A stretch of DNA of 64,000 nt from Spisula solida (GCA_947247005.1 OX365949.1:20215130-20279129), one strand, 5' to 3'; shown: positions 23,898 through 36,240, counted from the first letter of the stretch. Made by a program: numbers and translations. The notes: generated from the letters alone by a model not told the origin.

Positions 23898-24616
23898 TTA
23901 TCATAAAGTCTCTTCTTTGCACTAAATACATGTACATAAACATTTACAAAACATGTCGGCAAAATTACAATTTAAAATTCAATTATTCACAACATCAAAT
24001 AATTAAATTGGATGCGTCACTGGGTCTTACTTATTTGAACAGTGTTGTTTGTAAACCTTTAATGTAAATACATTTTGTGAAGCAGTTAATTTGCTACATA
24101 CCTATATTATTATGAATAACGACTGTGTGTATGTTTGCTTTATATATATATGTTCTCAAAAATGTACATATGTTGATTGTTGATTTGCCTTTATGTATAT
24201 GCCTCTCATATATCCATGTCGTGTATTGTCATTTCTAAACGGACTATGCACCTTTCTCCGTTTAACACTCTTGCTCTGTATGCTCTATCCACTCAACCTT
24301 TTCTTTCTGTTCTGCAGCTTTAGTTAATATCGCCGAAGTTCATTCTTACGTTGCTATACATATTTCGTTTTTCGTCTTTTCAATACCCACATTACTTCCG
24401 TGATATGCCATCCCACTCTCTAACCACTCCATCTTTCTCTCTTGTTTATTATTACTCTATTGTCACATCTTTGAGCGTGTACACGCACTCACTCTGTTGC
24501 ATTTATGTTGCTAAATAGTGTCATTTTGTTGTGTCATTGTATAAATTGTGTATTGTATATTGATGTTCTCGTGGGCCAGGTGGCCTTTTGAATTCGAAAT
24601 AAACTTCTTCTTCTTC
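23898..24616 (+). mobile_element. 3' UTR and TTC tail of the non-LTR element
   Basis: Follows the truncated frame and ends GTGGGCCAGGTGGCCTTTTG, then GAAATAAAC(TTC)n, a usual CR1/Jockey-type 3' end with a short microsatellite tail. The tail abuts the splice donor of exon C at 24628. Confidence 0.7.
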
Positions 24617-24628
24617 ATATGTACTTAC

Positions 24629-24784
24629 TTATAACAACTTGTCCAGATTTAGCCTTCAGTAGGTCCCACATCTCCTGGCCGGCCTGAGTAGTTTTCTCAG
24701 ATTTGGTTGTCTTGGGTTTCGGAGATGAGGCTTTAGAAACGAGAGGCGAAATTTTAGGTTCGTCTAAATCTATCAGTTTTTCTT
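24629..24784 (-). CDS. Upstream exon C: Lys/Ser linker and conserved-looking WDLL segment
   Basis: A 156-nt exon (acceptor CTATTTCAG, donor ATAA|GTAAGT) enters and leaves in phase 1. It starts EEKLIDLDEPKISPLVSK, has a basic Ser/Pro/Lys linker and ends in AGQEMWDLLKAKSGQVVI, which runs on into the SDILELC of the next exon. The last part is amphipathic and looks like a folded or interaction segment rather than the low-complexity sequence of the big exon before it. No domain family is recognised. The donor lies about a dozen bases from the TTC-rich tail of an antisense non-LTR retrotransposon. Phases on both sides match the neighbouring exons exactly, which is the main evidence for one transcript. 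Confidence 0.82.
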
Positions 24785-25373
24785 CTGAAATAGTACAAGC
24801 GTAATAACATATTAATGTATGTTAAAGTTAACGTGATAAGTTTACTAGTTTATGAAATGGTTTCTTGACCTAAATGAACGACGTTCGTGTATGATTTTAT
24901 ATATCAGGGGTAATCATGGCTAGGTGCTGTATCAAATTGGGTCTTTTAGATCTTTGGCTCATAGGGGTCTAAGTGTCGTATTTTGATAATTTCAGGCCAA
25001 ATTTTTTTACGGGCAGCTGACGGAGGCGAGTACATGTACTTATATGGATCAGACTCAATTGTTTGCCATAATACGTATAGCCCAGAAAAACTTCGAAAGT
25101 TCATATACTTCGATCGAGTGATGTATAAGCATTTGTTTCAAATATCGCGTTGCATTTATACTTATACGTTGCATAAACGTATTGTGCGGCAATACTAGTA
25201 CTCGAAACTCATTCATGTTCGTGGCCCGACGCTCAGTTATCATATTGTTCCGAACGACTTGTAACGGACAAGAAACCGACGACACTCTGTCAAACTCGGA
25301 TAATAAAAATATACAGACATGAATGGGTCCAAGTAAGTAATGGCGCATGTACAAAATGTGTATTAGTAATTAC

Positions 25374-28300
25374 CTGAATTCTGTGGCTTTATTGGCGAAG
25401 GTTGTCTAGGTACTGGTGCGTCTAGTATGTGCGCATTCTGTTGTCTAATGACTTCCCTCAGACCCTTGCCTTGCTCAACAAACTCCTCCTCGTTTGGACT
25501 GAAGTTTAGAAGATTATCGATATCTTCCGTGTGGCCAATCATTCCACTTTTCGTCTTATAAGACTTCTTTTTGTTCGAAAGCTGATCACGTGATCCTTCC
25601 CCACCCGGAACTATATCCGGAAGTGACGTACCGGAAGAATCCATATGATCGTCTGATGGTTCTTCTTGGACCTCGTTTGATGTAATCGACGACAGCATTG
25701 AGACAGAGTTTTGAATCGTACCATCGTCGGTTAACGCAGAATGCATAGAAGGAATAGAACTAGCAGCACTCAGGTTTGCCAGACTTTCATTCGAAACGAC
25801 CATACTGTGTGGTCTAATATGCTGACTATTGTGATAGTGTGCGTCATCGCGGTCCAATACGCCTTCTTGTGAATTATGGCGACTACTACGTTTGCTTCGT
25901 GACCCTGCACGATTTGGTGACCCCTCACGATTAAAACCAAACTGAGAACTGTCACTAAGATGATGGTCTGTGTCCCGATCTTTGCGCATAGGCTTGTCAT
26001 CAAGCATACCCTCCCGTGAACTAGGTCGGGAACCAAACTTCTTACGCCGCCTGCTCGGCGATTCTTCACGATAATAAGCCTCATTATCCCTTCTTTTTTG
26101 TCTTAAAGACTCCTCGACAGCAGCGGGATCCTCGCCAGCATAAACACGACGACGCCTTTCTAAATCTTCTTGTTCTCGCCTTTCTAATTCTGCTGATCGA
26201 TTTAATTCTGACTTTCTAAGTTTCTCTTTATTGACAGGATGATGTGTTAGTTCCTCATCAAAGACATTACTCTCCTGAGAAAGTTCTCTTGATAGATGGC
26301 GCCTTGTCTTTCGTCGTCGATGGCCACCAGGTGACAGCACCTCATCTTCCATGTTTGACATGTGACCTTCCTGAGTGGGTGATAATGGATTTTGTTCCGC
26401 GTGCATAGTATCAGTGTATGGATGATCGTGAGAATCAAATGATCTATTTGCATGTGAATTGTGTTCATGGGCAGAGAAATACTCACCAGAATCACTTCTT
26501 GGAAAACCTGTTTCCGGATGCCTCTCCATTTTATTTGGCGTTAACCGATGTTCTGGTTGAACTGATGGTGGGAGCTTTTGTTTCCAGTTTTGAACTTTTT
26601 CAATACTATCTCTTAATGACAATGAATCAGGCGTTAATGCAGTCCGGCCACTTTGTTGTGATTGCTCAGAATCTTCTAACAGTTCTCGACTTGATGTACG
26701 CTGTCGACGCCGGCGGTTCGGTTTATCATCAAGAATACTATCACGAGATGACGATCTTCGATAGTCGGATTCATTCTGTGATCGTCGTTTCTCATTTTCA
26801 GACTGTTGTGATCTCCTCTTTTCATTTTCTGAATGTTGTGAGCGACGCTTATCCACTTCCGGTTCGTTATATGACCGACGGTTACGATGTGTTGGTGATC
26901 TCATCTCTACATCCGGTGAATCATTACTATCGTCATCATGCAGGTTCGCCGGTACTCTGCGTCTTGGGGGTTCTACAGCCATTCTAAGATCTTCTTCTGT
27001 CTGATAGTGCTTAAGGCGGCTCAGTGGTGCCGGCGCCGGCGTCGGTTCACCATAAACGGCTTTTCGCCAATTTTTCTCGTCGGGGACATCCAAACTTTCA
27101 ATATAACGAGAGTCACGTTTCGACTCACTACGCTGTTTTGCTGGTGGCGAGTCATCATATACAGACTTACGCCATCCTCCTCTTTCTTCCGCCTGTTTTG
27201 ATCTTGAAGGCGACTTATCGTAGTCAAAACCCGAGCCAGCGGATTTGTAGGACGGCGAAAGTGGATTCTGTGATGACTGAAATTTATCCTTATATTTATG
27301 AAAACTGTCACTAGCTGATTCACCATCGTCTTTCAACAATGCTAAAGCAGCCATTTTAGCTATTTCGTCCCGAGAAGCACGATTTTCTGCACCACCTTGG
27401 CGACTACGCCTTGGTGGCGCTTGTTCATCGAGATTTGTTTGTGTAGCACAATCAACTAAACGCTTACGGCGCAAATCACTTCTGAATCTCCCACGAGGGT
27501 CTTTTTGTTGCGGACATTTTACCCTTTTAATCTTACTGATTTGTGAAGTTTCTTTAGTTCTCCTTTCTCGTTTACCAGGTTCCGGCATAGGGGATGTACC
27601 CCTGCTCAATAAATAACGACCCTTTTCATCTTCAGGTGCACTGTCGAGATCAGAATCTGAAGAATAATCCTTTGGTGGGGGTTTCACTGGTTCGGGTAGG
27701 GCATCTCGTCTAGGAGCTTTCTTTGCTCCGTACACATCATCCTCCCACTTACGACGGGCCCTTTGAGGGGTCTGATCTTCGTATGTGTCCGATCTGGAAG
27801 ATGTTTGTCTATCGTATTTATGTTGTGTTGTTGGAGAACGCGTTTCAGCACTAGGGCGAACATATGTAGAATACGGTGAGGGTGAGGCGCTGCTGCTGTA
27901 GTCATATTGTCTGGACGGGGTACGAAGACTTACGGGCGAGGTCTCACGGCTAGCTGCACCATACCCCCGCCCTGAACGCGATGATGTTCGGTCCCATGAA
28001 TTATAAAGGGAAGGATTACTTCCGCCATAGTCAGACATATATCCAGAACGATTACTATAATCACTACCACTTCTTGTGGAATATTTGTCCCATGAATTTC
28101 CTCCTCCACCGCCACTATAGTCACGTGCACCGGAAGCACGGCGGCTTGTTAGAGGAGTATAACTTCCGGTACTACGAGGTTCAGGATTTAATTGTTTCAC
28201 TCTTTCCATAACTGAGCCACCTCCACCTCCTCCACTTCCTAGGTAAGAAGAGATTCTAGGCTCGTAACTTGATTGTCTGTAAGAAGACCGAGGGTTTCCG

Positions 28301-28407
28301 TATGAAGTATTTAAAAATGAACTCCCGCCGCTGCCACCATAGCCACTACTTCCGCCATATTTACTGGTTCCGGAGCCATAACCCCGGCTGGGTCCCATGT
28401 CGTACGA
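25374..28407 (-). CDS. Upstream exon B: giant exon of ~1,011 codons, Ser/Arg/Gly-rich, disordered
   Basis: A single uninterrupted 3,034-nt reading frame lies between acceptor CTATTTTCAG and donor CAG|GTAATT. Counting from the Met at 28398, residues 1-180 are Gly/Ser/Tyr-rich. A short motif W-x-x-x-V-Y recurs near residues 218, 409 and 444 (as RRKWEDDVYG, GGWRKSVYDD, KNWRKAVYGE). Three 10-residue repeats KRRSQ(H/Q)SENE occupy about 517-546, and S-R-(D/E)-x-L-D-D-K-P-like motifs recur later. A charged stretch of Arg/Glu follows, and the end is acidic (FSPNEEEFVEQGKG). The protein is predicted to be mostly disordered. Translation need not start at that Met: three in-frame codons (SYD) precede it in the exon and it is entered in phase 0. 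I do not recognise the family; I infer it is the long N-terminal extension of an FHOD isoform, or else a separate scaffold protein. Confidence 0.88.
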
Positions 28408-30250
28408 CTGAAAATAGAAACAACACAGGTAAGACGTTTTAATAGTTTTAAGTTGTTTAGAAATTTAGGTCTATCAGTTTCATTATCAAACACGTGAGAG
28501 GAAATGCAATAAATAAGTTATTTTTGTTGAATTTGGCAATACACGCTGCAGGACTAGATCAAATTGAACCAAACCATTAATAAATATCTTTATACAAAAC
28601 ATATTACAAATGATGGATGGATAAAGTGTCTTTTTCGCAGCATGACGTCACATTAAATGTATCCCATCTTCCTTTTTTATCTTCGATATCTTGCCAACAA
28701 TATTAACCGGTTCCTCTTTTATACACACACAGAGCATTATGCTACAAAACAAACATATTTTTGTTTCTATATTCTATTAATTTTAATAATTTTGATTTAT
28801 TTTCATCCAAATTTATTCTTAATACAAACCTATCATTATGTTTGTTTTAAGAAAATTAATGCGCGCTTCGTGCTCTCCGTGCGCTCCGTGCACCTTATAA
28901 TGTAACTTCCGGTGAAAATATCAGACCCAAAAACATATCGATTTCAGATCAGATGAAATCGGAGATAAATAAGAAGCTTCTTTGAAGATTATAGTAATGA
29001 ATAAATGCACGTGTTGGAATGATCGAGCAGTTAAGATCGGTATCAGCCTTTTTTCCAGACTGATAAACAAAACGTGAAGCAATGATATGAAAGTCATGTG
29101 TTTTATTTCGTCTGATAAGCAGCGCACGAAGGTAGGATGTGCCTTGCAGAGGAACTTCGAGGATATACATCAATAAATCTAATAGGTTCAAATTGACTTA
29201 TTAAAACTTTATTATTGGCGGCAGGGGGAAGGGGTATTGAGTTTTTAGTTTTAAACACAATCAGTAACTCATACTGGTATTGCATTCTGTCTTTCGGACG
29301 CCATCTTAATGCGTTGATTATAAAATTGTGACATTGGATATTGTATTGTAAACAAAAGCATTTCAACACCATAATAAGGACAAATTTATCCAAATAACAA
29401 TGCTAGGGCCCACCTTCAACGTTCGAATGATAGCTGTGTGCCTTAATACAATATTTGACTAATATGCGGTTTCATTGCTTTAGGAAAAGGTAAACTTTTG
29501 GACCTGTCACTAAAACATGTGGGAACTTTCGATACAAATGATACATAAATATTCGAAAGCATACATCTAATTCAACCATAAATTCTGGGTCAGTTCTGCA
29601 TGAAATTCCGTGCCAAAAATGTTCATAAAAATAGCAAACTTTTGCCAAATATTTGACGTATTGTACACGCATTATTATCTGATGCATTTTCGACCAGATA
29701 AATCAAAAACTGAATAATTCTAGGCTAAAGCAAAAAGTCGAAAAAGTAGATAAAAATGATAATACAATGCGCGGTGGGTGGCTAGGCTTCGAGTTTGTCT
29801 GTACATGTACACTATTTATTATACTTATTCATTCAATGTTAATTAAACAATGGTAAGCATACTATATAATACTGAATATTTTTTAACAGCTTTACTCTAA
29901 ATGTAAAGTGATAAAAAAATTATACAATTGTTTATTCAGACTAATTACATTGTATACCCAAGATATTTCATGCGATAGAATACGTGGTGGAACGAGATAT
30001 GACACTGTGTATCAAAATATCAGAACACAAAATACCATGGAAACTGGCAGATAAGAAATAAATATATGTAATAAACACTTGTTGAAGTTTTGATTACATT
30101 TGCAGCTTGTATGATAATGCCAAACTTCTTGTTATTTTAGTATGGTCTTGTTGTTGTCGTCGTTGGTAGTGATACTGTTGCTGATGTTGTTATTGTATTG
30201 TTTTGTGTCTCAATGTTGTTTGTATACGATCGTTTGAGACAGTTGAGTTT
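28408..30250. other. First part of the 26.5-kb intron A-B, nothing recognised
   Basis: AT-rich sequence with a small GC-rich patch (GTGCTCTCCGTGCGCTCCGTG near 28870). No gene or clear element is visible. Confidence 0.5.
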
Positions 30251-30328
30251 CTCATGGAAGATTGCCATTTAATTTAATTGTCATATGAGTCTCCTCGTTA
30301 AATAAAGTCTTTATTATTATTATTTTTA
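30251..30328 (+). mobile_element. LINE-type 3' tail, family T, copy 1
   Basis: GGAAGATTGCCATTTAATTT... CCTCGTTAAATAAAGTCTTTATTATTATT. This is the 3' end of a non-LTR element with an (ATT)n tail. Other copies are at 31950-32033, 38230-38316, 42711-42800 and 59350-59442. Confidence 0.65.
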
Positions 30329-30696
30329 TAGTCGTAAGTACATGGTAATTCTGGGTTTTCCCTGGCTGCCCCTGATTGACCAATGACCTCAGTATTCGAG
30401 GGAATGTCTCAATGTTAATTTTATACGGTTGTATATTTTGCATGGTTACTGGTAAAGATGCATATCATGATATTTTAACTGGCATCGTCTCCGTGATTTT
30501 TTTGTAACATCGGCTAAACATTTTAAACAAGAACATGTTGCATAACCGATTAAAATATATTGTTTCCACATATTACTAGTACTAGATTACAAAATTTGTA
30601 ACGGAATACCACACCTGGCAAAACATGTTGTTTATGTAAATTTATGATACAACTTCTCTTTTACAAAACGAATGTACCAAATTTGTTGATACGTGT

Positions 30697-30900
30697 AGTT
30701 CACTCTTTTTACTCAATATTTCGACCTACAAGGTATTTTTCAGGAGAATGCAACACTTGAAATTTATTCACATTGTTTAGCTGTATAACAAGTTATGCAT
30801 TCATGCTACTATACAGCTAAACAATGTGAATAAATTTCAAGTGTTGCATTCTCCTGAAGAAGACCTTGTAGGTCGAAATATTGAGCAAAAAGAGTGAACT
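30697..30900. mobile_element. Palindromic element, 91-bp arms and 22-bp loop
   Basis: The arms 30697-30787 and 30810-30900 are close to perfect inverted copies (AGTTCACTCTTTTTACTCAA... at the left end, mirrored at the right). The right arm contains CTGAAGAAGACCTTGTAGGT CGAAA. No coding capacity. It is a foldback element, or two inverted copies of a repeat end. Confidence 0.75.
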
Positions 30901-31654
30901 GTCAACAAATATAATAGTGATCCCCTTTTAGGGATATTTTACAACTAGAATGTACCAAATTTTGATTATAATATCACTTTCATATGACAAACTATTGATG
31001 TTTGGGGAAACCAGTATATCATAATCAAGTATATCGTTACTTTGCTATATACTATATTGATTGAACAGCACATGTACATGTTGAACAAAAGCTTATTTTT
31101 CAATACGACTGTGTAAGTCATTGGTCCCGAAGTTACCACCACCGTATATATGTGTCCATGTCCCCATGATTATCAAACTTTTTTCAGGCTCAACTCATCT
31201 TGAGCATGGAACTTGATGTGTTCCTTAATAGTGCAACAATTAAACATTTGAAGGTTGGCCACTATAAGAATTGAGCGTAACAATGTTTTATACTCACAGG
31301 GTCAAGAACAAACATTTTTAAATATTCTAAAAACACCCCAAGATATCGACAGGACATGTCGAATCTACACTTCCCGAGATTTTCGCTCTAACTGCTAGAC
31401 TAATGGAGGTCATAACATGTCTTTTATAACTTGAACTAATTTATTGTTTTACGTCTAATAGGTCAACAGTATTTGAATAAATTTCAAAATTTGACAAATC
31501 AGTTACATTGTCTTGACACCAGGCAAACCTGAACTACCTATGGTGAACGTCAAGCAAATGCTAAATGGTATGTTGGTACAGTGTACTTTTCTAGGGCGAC
31601 ATTGCTGGAGACATTGTACATTCAAGTATCAGTTCACAGTGTATAAACGAGTCA

Positions 31655-31805
31655 ACTTCCGGTTATCGCAATAATGAGTACACGTTGAATTGTATATGAT
31701 TGCAATAATGAGTACAGTGATGGCAGATCACCGGATGTTTCAATCACAATAATGAGAACACGTTGAATTGTTTAGTATCACAATAATGAGTACAGTGATT
31801 TGGTT
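31655..31805 (-). repeat. Repeat with CAATAATGAGTACA units (copy 2)
   Basis: Units CGCAATAATGAGTACACGTTGAATTGT and CACAATAATGAGTACAGTGAT are the reverse complement of the repeat at 3165-3330. Confidence 0.65.
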
Positions 31806-31949
31806 TATGCGTGCGGTGAGTATCTAACATCAACATTTGCCATCTAGTAACGATGTAAAATATTTAGTTTTCGTATTTAAAATAGAGGAACACTAGTTAG
31901 CACTGAGCAAAATAAATAAAGGGTTTATATAATAATAAACAATATAATA

Positions 31950-32033
31950 TGTAATAATAATAATATAATAATAAAGACTTTATTTAACGAGGAAACTTAT
32001 TTGACAATATAAATGACAATCTACCATAAGATC
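31950..32033 (-). mobile_element. LINE-type 3' tail, family T, copy 2
   Basis: Reverse-strand copy: (AAT)n, AAGACTTTATTTAACGAGGAAAC, then ATTTGACAATATAAATGACAATC. Same family as 30251-30328. Confidence 0.65.
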
Positions 32034-32039
32034 CTCAAT

Positions 32040-33239
32040 ATATATATATATATACATGTATATAAATGGTCCAAGTCAAGAATGATAGTTTATTATGAAC
32101 GTTATGTGACTTACAGGATTGTGAAATTCAAGTTCACGTTTTCCATCAACAAACCAGCCAAAGACAATCAATTAAAACTATTCAATGTACAAAATTGCCC
32201 GTGTACAAGGAGGATTTTTATACATTTATTTTATGATAAATCAAATATAAGTTATACCTTCATATTGTGTTATCACCTTCCAGTATCATACCATTATATC
32301 CGAAAGTAACACATTAAATCGAAAAAACAACACAACAGAATTGTGTTTTTATTATTTCGAAACACAAAAACTTTGTCCTCGATCAGTACTCATCAAGTTC
32401 TATCTGAATAGTTCTTGGAATAGATTCTAGTTCATCACAAAACACGAAATTCCGAAAAGATTTCATTCAAGTTTTCAATGTGATCGAAGACTGGTTTTCG
32501 CTATATTCGAACTGATTGGTGCAGCGCAGACATTCCTAGGAACCAGTCTACCTCAGTCTGAGATAACATGACGTCACTAAAGCAGCTGCCTTATGCTTTT
32601 CCGCGTTAATTGAAATATCTCGAGGCTTATCAGATGATAAGTGGAATTCAGTTTGTATTGTTTGTAGTGTACGTTTTTGATAAGGTACCTCTATATACGA
32701 GGCTATACACCTACAAAACAGAACCGGATTTTTTACTAGTATCTGAAGACATTTGGAAGGTGTGAAAATGCATTAATTAACAAATTCCAATTATTATTAC
32801 TGTTATACAATCTATAATTGCACGGCCTTTTTATCTGAAGGTATTTTGAAGGCGTAAAAATGCATAAACAGAATTCCAATTACTGTGACTGTCATACAAA
32901 CCATCATAATTGATGTATACGTATACTAGAATTCCTGGTGGTTTTTAGTCTTCCACATTTCGGGGAATGAGTCATATATGAAAGCATATCTTTCGTTCAT
33001 AATATTTATCATTAATTGCGTCATTATCGACACAAACTGTAGCATGAACTTATCTTGTCTGTAAAATCAGCAAAGCGATTGACTTAACGCCGAGTTAATA
33101 AATGGTTCTGAAGTGCTCGCACATTCCGATGTTCAATTCAGTTGTTTTGCCATGTATTCACGGGCTTGCGTTATATTACATATCAGTCAAATAACAACAA
33201 TTAATAATCGCAATTCACTTGTATCATTTTCCGTTTAAT
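32040..33239. other. Intron A-B, nothing recognised
   Basis: AT-rich non-coding sequence without recognisable genes or clear repeats. Confidence 0.45.
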
Positions 33240-33560
33240 TGCAGAAAAGAACAAACGAGCCAATAGTGTCGTCAATTTATTAGGCTTTTGGTCAACACAC
33301 AGATGTTTTCCCTTTGTCTTTTTTTTTTGTCTTAATTAATTGCAAACAGAAAACATAACGAACCAGGCTGCCCAAATGGTCGTCAATATACTAGCATTAT
33401 GTTGTTAGTCAACACTGAGTTGTTTCCCTTTATCTATGAGTGAATATGATAAACAAATCAATAAATCACTGCCTGCTGCCCAGATATTCGTCAATATACC
33501 CACATTATGTTGTTGGTCAACACTGAGTTGTTTCCCTTTATCTATGAGTGAATATGATAA
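33240..33560. repeat. ~116-bp tandem repeat, three copies
   Basis: GTCAATATACTAGCATTATG, TTAGTCAACACTGAGTTG and TTTCCCTTTATCTATGAGTG recur in order. The second and third copies are nearly identical; the first is diverged. Confidence 0.8.
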
Positions 33561-34315
33561 ATGTTATTATTCGTACTTTTTTATGAAACATCTGTTTTTG
33601 TGATCATAGAGACACTTATTTGATTATTTCCACATATTTTCTTGTTAAAAAAATTAAAACGATTTATGTTTTTTGGACACCAAATGCACTTAGTCTAGTG
33701 GAAAGGAAAAGTCTCTTTGATTAAGATAGTCCATGTAATGACCCGTATTTATTCATCGGCATCGAACCATGATCATTTAGAAAATGCACAAATCAGTAAG
33801 AACTCAGGAAGCGACCGCTTTATAAATATGAGTCATTGTTTTCTTGGCAAAAAAGTTATTCCGTATAAATGAAATCCGGGTAAATATATCTAAAAATCTT
33901 GACGTAGTTTCACTGATATATTACTGGGAGCTTCAGTTTATAACTTATTATATCTAAAGATGCTAAAACAGTCAATGTGATGCTGTTTACATCCGTACAT
34001 TGAACGAGACAATCTTATGAACAAGGTAATTTACCGTTATTCAAGAATCACCGCGCACGCCAAATTAACAATTTATTGACGAACTAAAGTGTATTGACTT
34101 CTATTTTTGATAGAACCTGATGCCCTCGAGATATTTATTCATGTTCTGGGCGGATTCTGACCGCCTCCTTGCCCGGCTTTGTAGTGTATTAATTAATCTC
34201 TTACTAATATACTGTTACTATACGTAATATATGAATGCTCATTTGTGTTACTGTACTAGTATATTGTAACTGGTGTATAAGTTCCAAGATAAACAAGAGT
34301 AAAGTTATAAGACGT

Positions 34316-34490
34316 GATAATCCGGCCACCATGGTGGTGTATAAGGACATGGGTTGTGGGTTTAAACCGAGGTTTCGACATTCCAAAGTCTTGTTCAAAT
34401 GTTATTGGTATATGTATCGTGCACCCTGTACGAATAAGGTCATTTCCAGGACGTGTTGGTCCAGTGTCAGGATAATATGGCTGTCATAGG
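34316..34490 (+). repeat. Possible SINE fragment
   Basis: CCGGCCACCATGGTGGTGTATAAGG and then GTTGTGGGTTTAAACCGAGG show tRNA-like box A/B spacing. Weak evidence; boundaries approximate. Confidence 0.25.
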
Positions 34491-35335
34491 CACGTTCTAT
34501 ATGGCCGAAAAAATGCCAATAGCACATTAAGATTTAAGCGGCAAAATACAAATTGTGACCATTGGCAGCCAAAATGAGTTTTGAGCATTCGAATTAAGAA
34601 GGCTTATAGCTCCTTTTGGCTGTTATAACGATATAGATTAGTATTTCGAGTAGGCACCTACAAGTGATTCTTCATTGCAGGAGTTACGTACCTATTGCCT
34701 CTCTTCATACAATAACGTATCGATACATACATGTTTAAATGATTTTATCATAACAGTAAATTAATAGTTGAGGTGGGTATATATAGTGTGTGGTTTGTGG
34801 GATAGACAGTAGTCATGATAACCCCGAACTGGTAACTAAGGCAACAGCCCCTTTGATGCCACGTGGAAGCTACCTGGTAACAAACCCCTGATATAACACC
34901 GTACCTGTAAATACTCCTCAGAACTAAAACCACGAAGGTAAACTACCAAAGAAACCCTACGCTTACCTCATCAGAAAACCACAATATCACTCAGGTAAGT
35001 GTTCTCAGTTACCCTAGCAACCGTCTCATGTTTGTTTATTTACATCTACCAGCTGTCTATTTCCCCCACACAAACAATTTTCAATTTCGAAACTGTCAGA
35101 TGGGCGCTGCCATCTTTCTTACGGTAAAAAAATAAATTATTTTCTAACATCTGTAAATTAATTATCTGACAATACGAGGGTTTTCTTGTAAAGTTTGTTT
35201 TTCCGTACTTTAACATTTCCCGGAAACAAGATCGAGTATTCGAAATTAATGTTCCTCTGTCAACATTCGTACAATTAGCATACTACAAGTTTAATTGAAT
35301 ACGCTGTTTGAATATTTGTTTTTATTGGTTATTAT

Positions 35336-35458
35336 GATGATAGAGTAAACAGGGTGCGGAGTATTTATGTACGGCATTGATAGAGTAAACAGGGTGCGGA
35401 GTATTTATGTACGGCATTGATAGAGTAAACAGGGTGCGGAGTATTTATGTAGGACATT
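35336..35458. repeat. 40-bp tandem repeat, three copies
   Basis: TAGAGTAAACAGGGTGCGGA plus GTATTTATGTACGGCATTGA starts at 35341, 35381 and 35421. The first two copies are identical. Confidence 0.93.
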
Positions 35459-35571
35459 GAAGTGACATGCCATGATTTGTTCATTGTAGTCGATGCCATC
35501 TTTACTTATAATATTAAATACGACAACCACTTCTCATAACCACAGGCCCTTTCTTTTGATGCACCCCAAGG

Positions 35572-35642
35572 ATTGCCCGCAAGACTGTAGTACGCCTTCT
35601 TTAATAATAAGCAATTGCTGTACGACAATCTTGCGGGCAACA
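35572..35642. repeat. Short inverted repeat (hairpin)
   Basis: GATTGCCCGCAAGACTGTAG facing ACAATCTTGCGGGCAAC, about 70 bases overall. Possibly a remnant MITE end pair. Confidence 0.5.
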
Positions 35643-35949
35643 ATAATTTAATTTATTTTTATCATTTTAAAATGTCAATTTAATTTTTTAACTTAATCTT
35701 TTATGTCCGTATGTTAATTTCTAAGCGAGACTGGACTCGAAAGTCGCACCACAAAACAGAAATATAAATCTGAAAGAAAGTGATAGTCACATTATTGAAA
35801 TAGTTTTAAATATGCAATCATTGCGCCATTTCATTGAAATTTGTTTGATAAATTAAATGAAGAAGTCAATTTTATATCAAAATTTATAATTTATAAATTT
35901 GGAGTCCTTAATAATAAATATAAGAACGGTAAAACATGAATGATCAGAT

Positions 35950-36240
35950 TATCAGTATTTTTCAAAAGTAACACTACTTTAATTATTTTAGGTCTGATCA
36001 GAGACTATAGACAGCATCTATAGTCTCTGGTCTGGTTTTAAAGCTAAAACTTCGCCAGGAGGGGACATTAACTAGTAGAAATACTGTAATTATGTTTAGG
36101 TCTGATTTTAAAGCTAAAGGTGCAGGAAATTGCACAATAAAGTTAACAATCTTCGCAAGGAGGGACACTAATTAGTAGCACTACTTTAATTATTGTTAGG
36201 TCTGATTTAAAGCTAAAGGTGCAGGAAATTGCACCACTTT
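35950..36240. repeat. ~108-bp tandem repeat, three partial copies
   Basis: TTAGGTCTGATTTTAAAGCTAAAGG, GTGCAGGAAATTGCAC, TTCGCAAGGAGGGACACTAA and TAGTAG-ACTACTTTAATTATT recur in order. The first copy also contains a perfect palindrome AGAGACTATAGA...TCTATAGTCTCT. Confidence 0.75.

Noticed and set aside
25366..28398. The big frame as a complete 1,011-residue protein starting MGPSR and ending QNSGNY
   Set aside because: The acceptor lies nine in-frame bases before that Met and the donor falls inside the Gly codon before NY; phases and composition continue into neighbouring exons.
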